Below are positions 15,706 to 22,089 of a stretch of 24,768 bases of DNA, piece by piece. The stretch comes from Deinococcus sp. Its GTDB lineage: Bacteria; Deinococcota; Deinococci; Deinococcales; Thermaceae. The notes under the pieces are model-generated. The model worked only from the letters and a program-made list of their open reading frames with translations. It was not told the DNA's origin and did no database searches. The stretch lies in NCBI GenBank assembly GCA_023382135.1, contig JAMCQK010000019.1:1-24768 (forward strand). The letters run 5' to 3'. The translations under genes were made by a program, and so were the position numbers. How positions within the stretch are numbered: position 1 is the stretch's first letter; each line of letters opens with the position of its first letter.

Positions 15706-15719
15706 AAGAAACAAACACC

Positions 15720-15725
15720 AGTCTA
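15720..15725 (-). promoter_or_regulatory. -10 box (TAGACT) before ppc
   Basis: TAGACT on the minus strand, 14 bases before the chosen ATG, giving a leader of only about 8 bases. No clear -35 box. It is a weak call that mainly supports the shorter ppc start. Confidence 0.35.
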
Positions 15726-15749
15726 GCTGAATACTCATAAAATGCTTGC

Positions 15750-16954
15750 GTGCCCAAAGCTGGTGCAGTGGTGGTTGGAGCGGGTGTACCTGGCGCCAGC
15801 GTGGCATACCAGCTGGCAAAACGTGGTCTGAAGGTGATGGTACTGGAAAAAGTGGTCCAGCCGGGCTTGGCAGCACCAGCAAGGCAACCGGGGGTTACCG
15901 CGCCCAGTTCGCAACTGAAATCAACGTGAAGCTTTCGCTTGTTTCCTGGTCTAGGCTGCTTTCATTCAAGGACGAGACCGGCGCAGACCCCGGTGATCAG
16001 CCGGTGGGCTATTTGTTTTTGGCGGATAAAGCGGCAGCACTTGCGGAGTTAAAAACAGGCCCGGAAGTCCAGCAGCAGGCGGGCTTGAAAGAAGCTCCCG
16101 AGGTAACGGCCAGGGAGGCGCTTGGAAATTAATCCGGCTATCAACCCGGATGGAATTATCGACGCCACCTACTGCCCCACCGATGGATACATCAGGCCGG
16201 CTCAGATTCTCAAAGACTGCCTCGAGGCGGCAACCCGCGCGGGCGCCGAGTTTGTTTTTGGGGCAAAAGAGCTCAATATCATCGCGCGTGAAAGCAGCCA
16301 GAGAAAAACATCGGGGTAAGAACCCCCCAGGGTGTATACCCCACCGAATGCTTGGTGAACGCTACCGGCGCTTGGGCGGGAGAAGCTTGCGCGTGCGGTG
16401 GGGGTTGCGCTGCCGGTCTGGCCAGGAAAACGCCAGGTGACTATGGCAGCAGGGCCTTCTCCACTGCCCGCGGACATGCCCATGACCCTTTTGGCTTCGG
16501 ATGGGTTTCATCTGCGTGTGCAGGATGAACGCGCGCTGCTGTTGCTGCCGGCAAAGCATGGTTCCAGCAACCCGTTTGACACCGCAATTCGACGCTTCTT
16601 GGCTTCCAAAAGTGCTGGCGGAAGCGGAACAAAAAATTCCTGTGCTTGCGGGACGCAGCGCGGATAGAGCCGGGTGCCGGGCCGGCCTGTATGAAATGTC
16701 ACCGGACAAGCGCGCTGTCTTGGGTGAGGCAGAAGGCCTAGAAACAACCAAGGATCTCCAGTCTCAGTTTGTCGAAAGGCTTGAAAAGCCGCGCTGTGTT
16801 TTTTGCCCCCTCTAGCCACGAGGTAATGCACGCTTGCCATGAGCGAACTACTTTCCAAGCTGGTGGTGGATGGCAAACGCATACCCTGGATATTTCTCCC
16901 TTGCGCTTAGCGCTTCGCCGGGGCAGGCTGAACCCGCCCTCGGGCGTTTTCTAA
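15750..16954 (+). pseudogene. Degenerate FAD-dependent oxidoreductase (DAO / sarcosine oxidase beta type)
   Basis: Protein-like segments in all three frames can be joined into one DAO-family enzyme. From GTG 15750: AVVVGAGVPGASVAYQLAKR, the Rossmann FAD-binding GxGxxG, then VMVLEK. After a shift near 15865: GSTSKATGGYRAQF, and VGYLFLADKAAALAEL. After another near 16125: INPDGIIDATYCPTDGYIRP and AATRAGAEFVFG. Then LVNATGAWAG (about 16350), GVALPVWPGKRQVTMA, YEMSPDKRAVLGE (about 16690), and a tail to TAA 16952-16954. At least four shifts are needed, so it cannot be functional. TAAAAT at 15738-15743 still sits six bases before the start. The 3' end overlaps the amidohydrolase stop by three bases. 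Confidence 0.85.
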
Positions 16955-18381
16955 AAAAGTTCAAGCTCTCCGGCGAACACCCGCCCGATCGGGGTATCGC
17001 CTTCCCACAAGGTGAGGTCGGCGGGGGCACTCACGGCAACTACCCCGTGCCTGCTCCATCCCGCCGCCAGCGAAGCACCACGGGTAAAGGCATACAGGCA
17101 TTCCTCTTTGGTAAGCGACTGTTCCGGGTTGAATGCGTGCCCCGTAGCCGCAGCCAGTGTATCGGCAACGGAGGGCGCCGCCACCGGAGCATCCGACCCG
17201 AAGGCCATGGGCTTAGCCGTATTCCACAAGTCGCGGAAACGAAAGGCTTCGCGCTCTCTTCCAAGCAAGTGGCGCCGCACCAGGCGAGCGTCTTCCAGCA
17301 AGTGGCTCGGCTGCATTGAAAGCGCAAGCGGCAGAGAGTTCATCAGTCTTAGTTCCTGGTCCCGGACATGCTGGGCATGTTCCAGCCGGAGAGGCGCCTT
17401 GGCAAAAGGAGCCAGTGTTTTGAACACCTCGAGCACGCCTGCCACCGCGCGGGTGCCAATTGCGTGTACCGCAAGGGTAAAGCCCTTCTTCAAGGCGATC
17501 TCCCCTCGCTGGCGGATCTCTTCCAGGTCGTCCAGCGGCATCCCAAAAGAACCGTCTGGGTAAGGCCGGTGCATCCAGGCGGTGCGGCTCCCCAGCGCAC
17601 CATCGGCAAAAAACTTGACCGCCGCCAAGTGCAGCAGGCCGTGGTGCCAGCCGGGTTCGAAAGCTTGCCAGTCCTCTTTGTCCAGCGCCCACCATAGCCG
17701 CACCGGAAGCGAGCCCCGCTCTGCCAGTTCTATCGCCCAGGCGGCGGAGCACCAACCCATGTGGTGAACAGCGGTGTACCCACGGCGGGCAAAATCCTTG
17801 AGGCCTTTTTCCAGCACCTGGATGCCCGGCTGCGGCAGCACTTCCCCCACCAGTGATGTCGCGCGCTCGAGCAGGTAGCCGGTGGGTTCGCCGCTAGAGT
17901 CACGCAGGATCTTGCCGCCCTCCGGGTCTGTGCTGCTGGCTGTGATCCGGGCGGCCTCGAGGCCCCTGGTGTTCACCCAAGCCGAGTGAAGGTCGCGGCT
18001 CTGCAAAAAAACCGGCTGATGGGGCGCTGCCTGGTCGAGCAGCTCTTTGGACGGGTAAGTTTCAAACAAGAATCCGCTTCCCCGGAGCCACGTTCCCACG
18101 GGCATATTCTTGGCGGCTTCAGCTACTTTGCCCGCCACCTCACGCGGGTCCGACAATCCAGCAAGGTCCAGTAGGCCAAGCTGTTCGCCCCAGTACAGAG
18201 GGTGCGCATGAGCATCATGGAGGCCCGGGGTAATTCGTTCAACGCGGATTTGCTTTGAAGCGGGATAGCGGGCGCAAAGGTCTTGGGAAAGTCCTATCGC
18301 GCGGATTTCGCCGCCCTCAAGCAAAAGTGCTTGCGCCCTTTCATCGCCCTGCATGGTCCAGACTTCACCAGTAATCAGCAC
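16951..18381 (-). CDS. YtcJ-type amidohydrolase (amidohydrolase family 3)
   Basis: The 476-residue protein matches the metal-dependent amidohydrolase superfamily: an N-terminal beta-sandwich start (LITGEVWTMQGDERAQALLL), the metal motif PGLHDAHAHPLYWGEQ at about 72-87, KFFADGALGSRTAWM (about 254-268; the K may be the bridging lysine), LAVHAIGTRAV (about 304-314), LRLEHAQHV, and AFGSDAPVAAPS with the catalytic aspartate. Substrates of this branch are mostly unknown, so no reaction is assigned. GTG 18379-18381 is chosen as start: TAATCT lies six bases upstream, pointing to a leaderless message. It is divergent from the NUDIX gene with only 37 bases between start codons. Confidence 0.9.
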   Translation of the reverse strand: MLITGEVWTMQGDERAQALLLEGGEIRAIGLSQDLCARYPASKQIRVERITPGLHDAHAHPLYWGEQLGLLDLAGLSDPREVAGKVAEAAKNMPVGTWLRGSGFLFETYPSKELLDQAAPHQPVFLQSRDLHSAWVNTRGLEAARITASSTDPEGGKILRDSSGEPTGYLLERATSLVGEVLPQPGIQVLEKGLKDFARRGYTAVHHMGWCSAAWAIELAERGSLPVRLWWALDKEDWQAFEPGWHHGLLHLAAVKFFADGALGSRTAWMHRPYPDGSFGMPLDDLEEIRQRGEIALKKGFTLAVHAIGTRAVAGVLEVFKTLAPFAKAPLRLEHAQHVRDQELRLMNSLPLALSMQPSHLLEDARLVRRHLLGREREAFRFRDLWNTAKPMAFGSDAPVAAPSVADTLAAATGHAFNPEQSLTKEECLYAFTRGASLAAGWSRHGVVAVSAPADLTLWEGDTPIGRVFAGELELF

Positions 18382-18387
18382 GCCTTC

Positions 18388-18393
18388 AGATTA
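18388..18393 (-). promoter_or_regulatory. -10 box (TAATCT) for leaderless amidohydrolase transcript
   Basis: TAATCT on the minus strand, exactly six bases before GTG. It is back to back with the NUDIX -10 box only 13 bases away, so the two promoters share DNA and RNA polymerase could hardly use both at once. Confidence 0.45.
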
Positions 18394-18406
18394 CAAGGCA
18401 AGCCCA

Positions 18407-18412
18407 TATACT
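18407..18412 (+). promoter_or_regulatory. -10 box (TATACT) for leaderless NUDIX-ribF transcript
   Basis: TATACT six bases before the GTG start at 18419. A poor -35 candidate (TTCAGA, 18385-18390) lies 16 bases upstream and overlaps the opposing -10 box. Confidence 0.5.
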
Positions 18413-18418
18413 GTTCGC

Positions 18419-18910
18419 GTGAGCGAACGCAGCTACTTGTACCGGGGCCGCATTCTGAATCTGGCTCTGGAAAACGGGCGCTTTGAAGTGGTTGAACACG
18501 CCCCCGCGGTGACTATTTTGGCTAAGAGGGGTGGAAAACTTTGCTTCGTGCGGCAGTATCGGCCCGCGGTTGGCGCCAAGACTCTCGAACTTCCCGCTGG
18601 CCTGGTTGAACCCGGCGAAGAACCTGTTGAGGCGGCAAAGCGGGAGCTGGCCGAAGAAGCGGGACTGACCGGTAATTTCGAGCATCTGGTCTCTTTCTAC
18701 ACCAGCCCTGGCTTTTGTAACGAGCTTTCTATCTTGTATCTGGCACGAGACTTGAGCCCTGCCAGCGCAAAACCGGATGATGATGAAGAGCTCACGGTAG
18801 AGTGGCAGACCGCAAAAGATATGTTGGAGAAGGTCAAACTTGGCCTAGAAGCAACTTCGGGTTCGACGATGTCGGGACTTCTGTGGTACTTGAACCATGC
18901 TGCTGATTAA
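18419..18910 (+). CDS. NUDIX hydrolase, ADP-ribose pyrophosphatase type
   Basis: The 163-residue protein has an intact Nudix box, GLVEPGEEPVEAAKRELAEE followed by AGL (about residues 62-84), matching GX5EX7REUXEEXGU. Upstream, RSYLYRGRILNLALENG and VVEHAPAVTILA, and downstream, FYTSPGFCNELSILYLA with the SPG(F) ADP-ribose signature, match the Thermus Ndx4-type ADP-ribose pyrophosphatase as I recall it. The reaction would be ADP-ribose to AMP plus ribose 5-phosphate. GTG 18419 is chosen over an upstream ATG at 18353 because the family starts here and a TATACT -10 lies six bases before it. Its 3' end overlaps ribF by 14 bases. Confidence 0.9.
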   Translation: MSERSYLYRGRILNLALENGRFEVVEHAPAVTILAKRGGKLCFVRQYRPAVGAKTLELPAGLVEPGEEPVEAAKRELAEEAGLTGNFEHLVSFYTSPGFCNELSILYLARDLSPASAKPDDDEELTVEWQTAKDMLEKVKLGLEATSGSTMSGLLWYLNHAAD

Positions 18911-19784
18911 CGATCCCAAGGACGCGCCCGCCGGCCCCAAGGTAGTGGTGGTGGGGAGTTTTGACGGCCTGCACTTAGGCCACCAGCACCTGATCCGCCA
19001 GGCTCAGCAAGAAGCAAGATCGGGGCATCTGCCGGTCCTGGTCTACACCTTTGACCCGCCTTCTAAAGTCTTTACGCGGGGTGAGGGGTTCCTTACCGAG
19101 CTTTCGGAAAAAGTGGAACTTCTGAAAAGTTTAGGAGCGGAGATTGCCCTGGTGGTGCCTTTCAACGAAGACTTTTCCAAAAGAAGCAAGGATGAGTTTC
19201 TGGCAGATTTGAAAGACCTCGAGGCCCACACCCTCTATGTGGGCAGGGATTTCCGCTTTGGGCACCAGCGCTCGGGCGGCCCTGAGGACCTGTCCAAGGT
19301 GGCGCCCACCCGCGTGGTGGACCTGTTGCATGTCGCCGGAGCGCCGGTGAAGTCAAGCCGCGTGCGCGAGCTTTTAGCCACAGGCAGAGTCGAGGAAGCC
19401 AAGGAGCTGCTCGGCAGGCCCTACCGGGCGGACGGCATCGTGGTGGAAGGGGACAAGCTTGGCAGGACACTGGGGTTTCCCACCGCCAACCTGCAAGTGG
19501 CGCCGCTCAAGGTGCTTCCCCACGGCGTGTTTGCGGTGCGGGTAAGGACAGATTCCGAGACATACGGCGGCGTGGCCAACGTGGGTCTGCGGCCAACTGT
19601 GGGCGGGCGCAGCCTGCGTTTCGAGGTGCATGTTCTGGACTTCGACGGGGACCTGTACGGGCACGAGCTCAAGGTGGAGTTCCTGAAAAAGATTCGTGAT
19701 GAGGCCAAGTTCGAGGACCTCGAGGCCCTCAAGTCCCAACTAGCAAAAGATGCCGAGGCAGCCAAGCGCTACTTGGGAACCTGA
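18897..19784 (+). CDS. ribF: Bifunctional riboflavin kinase / FAD synthetase
   Basis: The 295-residue protein makes FMN and FAD. The N-terminal FMN adenylyltransferase domain holds VVVVGSFDGLHLGHQHLI (about residues 16-33) with the HxGH-like nucleotide site, LYVGRDFRFGHQRSGG (about 113-128) and the SSRVRELLATGRV segment (about 154-166) that corresponds to the family's SST/R-x-R motif. The C-terminal kinase domain (about 170-295) starts LLGRPYRADGIVVEGDKLG and has the PTAN motif in TLGFPTANLQV and GVANVGLRPTVGG. It starts inside the end of the NUDIX gene, indicating coupled translation. The stop overlaps the opposing DUF4258 gene by 16 bases. Confidence 0.96.
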   Translation: MLLINDPKDAPAGPKVVVVGSFDGLHLGHQHLIRQAQQEARSGHLPVLVYTFDPPSKVFTRGEGFLTELSEKVELLKSLGAEIALVVPFNEDFSKRSKDEFLADLKDLEAHTLYVGRDFRFGHQRSGGPEDLSKVAPTRVVDLLHVAGAPVKSSRVRELLATGRVEEAKELLGRPYRADGIVVEGDKLGRTLGFPTANLQVAPLKVLPHGVFAVRVRTDSETYGGVANVGLRPTVGGRSLRFEVHVLDFDGDLYGHELKVEFLKKIRDEAKFEDLEALKSQLAKDAEAAKRYLGT

Positions 19785-20176
19785 CCAGGCATAAGCGCCT
19801 TTGGCCCCACCCAGCGCACCTCCTCCAACTCACCGTCAAAACGCACCAGCGCCGCAAGCCTGGCCCGCGAGTAGACCCGGTGCGGCTCGCGCGGAATGAA
19901 CGCGGTCACAATCTCCAGCATGCGCGGCTGGTTGTACTCCACCACCACGTGCATGGGGAGCCGCAGGCTGGGAGGCGCCACCAGGTACCCGAGCACTAGC
20001 ATCCGGCTATCCGCCGGATACACCGCTAACTCGCGCCCCCACTCAAGCGCCTTAATTACATCAAGCTCGGTAAAGCCTTCTTGCACCATGTGCCTGGCCA
20101 CGTGGTTGCCAACCCGGTAGCGCCCCTCTTTCAAGAGGGGAAGCAGCTCTTCCAGCCTGCGTATCCTGCGCTTCAT
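19769..20176 (-). CDS. DUF4258-like protein
   Basis: The 135-residue product has the DUF4258 pattern: YRVGNHVARHMVQEGFTELDV (His, then an amphipathic helix), IKALEWGRELAVYP, MLVLGYLVAPP, LPMHVVVEYNQ and MLEIVTAFIPREPHRVY. Some DUF4258 proteins resemble RelE/BrnT-like toxin folds, but function is not established and no antitoxin-like gene is adjacent. AGGGG lies about nine bases before the ATG at 20174-20176. It is downstream of the comF terminator, so it probably has its own promoter, which I could not identify. Codons 13-18 contain an 18-base perfect hairpin (20123-20140). Confidence 0.7.
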   Translation of the reverse strand: MKRRIRRLEELLPLLKEGRYRVGNHVARHMVQEGFTELDVIKALEWGRELAVYPADSRMLVLGYLVAPPSLRLPMHVVVEYNQPRMLEIVTAFIPREPHRVYSRARLAALVRFDGELEEVRWVGPKALMPGQVPK

Positions 20177-20198
20177 GGTAAATACCCCTGCTGGTGCT

Positions 20199-20265
20199 AA
20201 AAAAAGAAAGTCTGGACGCGGCTAACAAAAGAGATCTCAGAATGCTCCACACTAGCCGCCCAGAC
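20199..20265 (-). terminator. Rho-independent terminator of mtnA-comF
   Basis: On the minus strand GTCTGG plus GCGGCTA pairs with TAGCCGC plus CCAGAC (13 bp, two-base bulge), loop of about 28 bases, followed by TTTCTTTTTTT. It lies 31 bases after the comF stop. The long loop, which contains GAGATCTC, is unusual. Confidence 0.75.
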
Positions 20266-20296
20266 CTCCAAGCCATCGACACTACGGCTTGAGAAA

Positions 20297-20917
20297 TTAT
20301 ATTCCGGGAATAGCTGTTTCCGGCGACGCCCGCACCGCAATGCAGGCACCGTAGACCTTTTCGGCGCCCGCTACCAGCAAGGCTTCTCGAGCTCTAAGAA
20401 AAGTAGCTCCACTGGTAATCACGTCGTCTACCAGCAAAACAGCGCCCTTCACCACACGCTTACCGGTAAAGGTATCCGCTGGCAGTTGCAGCCGTTCCGC
20501 TGGCGATTTCTTGGTTTGCGAAGGGGTGTAGCGTTTGCGGGAAAGCATTTCTAGATACGGTAATCCCAGTTCTAGCGCCAAGCCGCGGGCCAGCAACTCC
20601 GCCTGGTTATAGCCACGTTTCACCTTGCGGTGCAGAAGCGTGGGCACCGCCGTAACTGTTTGGATCTCCCAGCCGCTCCTGCCCACCGCCCGAGCCAAGA
20701 GTTTAGCCAGTACAGGCACTACATCCTGCTTGCCGCGGTATTTGATTGAACGGGCAAGCCCCTTCCAGCGAACATAACTCCCCAGGTAGGCAAACTCGCC
20801 GGAGACCTTGGGCACCAGTTCGCTGCGGCAAGTCTGGCACAGGGCGGGCGTATCGAGCGCGCGACCGCAGCCGGGGCAGCGCAGGCCCAGCAGTTCTTCA
20901 AGCCAGCCCGAGCGCAC
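20297..20917 (-). CDS. comF: ComF family phosphoribosyltransferase-like protein
   Basis: About 206 residues with the ComF layout: an N-terminal zinc finger (CPGCGRALDTPALCQTC), a linker with YVRWKGLARSIKYRGK, then a type I phosphoribosyltransferase domain with VTAVPTLLHRKVKRGYNQAE and the PRPP loop VLLVDDVITSGATF. ComF proteins take part in DNA uptake during natural transformation, a well-known property of Thermaceae; the precise activity is unknown. The start is set at GTG 20915-20917, which has GAGG nine bases upstream; TTG at 20935 is an alternative. Either start lies inside the 3' end of mtnA, so translation is coupled. A terminator follows. Confidence 0.9.
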   Translation of the reverse strand: MRSGWLEELLGLRCPGCGRALDTPALCQTCRSELVPKVSGEFAYLGSYVRWKGLARSIKYRGKQDVVPVLAKLLARAVGRSGWEIQTVTAVPTLLHRKVKRGYNQAELLARGLALELGLPYLEMLSRKRYTPSQTKKSPAERLQLPADTFTGKRVVKGAVLLVDDVITSGATFLRAREALLVAGAEKVYGACIAVRASPETAIPGI

Positions 20918-21890
20918 GGCGAAGCGCCTCGTCAAAGGGCGGATACAAGACGCCTTTTTCGGTCACGATGCCAGTGACCAGCGTATGGGGAGTCACATCA
21001 AAGGCGGGGTGAAAAGCCGGAAAACCCGCGGGGGCAATTGGCGCTCCACGCACCGAAACAACTTCCTCGGCTGAGCGTTCCTCGATGGGTATGGCTTCTC
21101 CCGAATGCAGCCTTGGATCCACCGAGGAAAGCGGCAGCGCCGGATAAAACGGGATCCCGTGGTGTTTGGCCAGCACCGCTAGAGCATAGCTGCCTATCTT
21201 GTTGGCGAAGTCCCCGTTCAAGGCCATACGGTCGGTACCCAGGATGACGGCGTCCACTTTTTTCTGGCTCATCAGATACCCGGCCATGTTGTCGGTAACC
21301 AGCGTGGCCGGAACGCCCGCTTTCTGAAGCTCATAGGCGGTGAGCCTGGCCCCTTGCAGATATGGGCGGGTCTCGTCCACCCAGACGTGCTGGACGCGTC
21401 CTTGCCGATGGCCTTCGATAATCGCGCCCAGAGCGGTGCCGTAACCACCCGTGGCCAAGGGGCCGGTATTGCAGTGGGTCAGTACCTGGCCCCGGAGCAC
21501 CTTGGCGCCATGCTGGCTAATAGCCTGCTCGGTTGTCTCGACCTCGGACCAGATAGCGCGGGCCTCGGATAAAGAGGCCTCGAGGCTTCCCCAGCACGGC
21601 TTCATGCGGTCCAAGGCATAGAACAGGTTAACAGCAGTGGGCCTGCTCGCCCGCAAAATCGCATCGGCTTGGACAAGGTCCTCGCCCGCAAAATGTGCCA
21701 GCACCACACCGTAAGCTGCGCTCACGCCAATTGCCGGGGCGCCGCGCACCACCATCTCGCGGATGCCGCCGGCCACCGCGGTGGCGCTCCGGCACGGAAT
21801 CCAAATTTCCTCGAACGGAAGCTTTCGCTGGTCCAAGAGCCAGAAGGTCTTTTGCGCCGGCTCAAACCGAAACGGCAGTACGCGCTCCAC
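20898..21890 (-). CDS. mtnA: S-methyl-5-thioribose-1-phosphate isomerase
   Basis: The 330-residue enzyme converts methylthioribose-1-phosphate to methylthioribulose-1-phosphate in the methionine salvage pathway. Family blocks present: MVVRGAPAIGVSAAYG (about 46-61), LTHCNTGPLATGGYGTALG with the catalytic cysteine (about 136-154), VWVDETRPYLQGARL, VTDNMAGYLM, DAVILGTDRMALNGDFANK with the catalytic aspartate (about 214-232), and IGSYALAVLAKHH. Length is normal. GTG 21888-21890 starts it, with TAGACT six bases upstream, so a leaderless message is likely. comF overlaps its end; no other salvage gene is in the window. Confidence 0.95.
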   Translation of the reverse strand: MERVLPFRFEPAQKTFWLLDQRKLPFEEIWIPCRSATAVAGGIREMVVRGAPAIGVSAAYGVVLAHFAGEDLVQADAILRASRPTAVNLFYALDRMKPCWGSLEASLSEARAIWSEVETTEQAISQHGAKVLRGQVLTHCNTGPLATGGYGTALGAIIEGHRQGRVQHVWVDETRPYLQGARLTAYELQKAGVPATLVTDNMAGYLMSQKKVDAVILGTDRMALNGDFANKIGSYALAVLAKHHGIPFYPALPLSSVDPRLHSGEAIPIEERSAEEVVSVRGAPIAPAGFPAFHPAFDVTPHTLVTGIVTEKGVLYPPFDEALRRALGLA

Positions 21891-21896
21891 CCTGCT

Positions 21897-21902
21897 AGTC
21901 TA
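21897..21902 (-). promoter_or_regulatory. -10 box (TAGACT) for leaderless mtnA-comF transcript
   Basis: TAGACT on the minus strand, six bases before GTG. The rest of the 199-base gap to glgP shows no other signal I can support and no clear glgP terminator. Confidence 0.5.
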
Positions 21903-22089
21903 CCTAAGCAACTGTTCGACCCACCAACGTGGAATAACTAACTTCTTCTCAACTACGCCTGTTCTATAAACAACACGGGCTGATGCCGAAGGCTCGGTTC
22001 TCAAAATGACCCGCTCTGGCTCTCTGTCGGATGGCGGCAGCCCGGCGCGGTTAGTTCATGCCCTTTGTACCGCCGGCTCTGGTGAAGCT

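Noticed and set aside
15706..15882. Extended N-terminus for PEP carboxylase
   Set aside because: Not family-like, runs across the divergent pseudogene start; the -10-like TAGACT at 15720 lies inside it.
17640..17670. GGTTCGAAA as a possible tRNA T-arm
   Set aside because: It lies inside the amidohydrolase gene and no acceptor or anticodon stem can be built around it.
21903..22089. Possible RNA gene or terminator between mtnA and glgP
   Set aside because: Only short CCGA-AGGC-TCGG type pairings without a T-run; nothing that can be supported.
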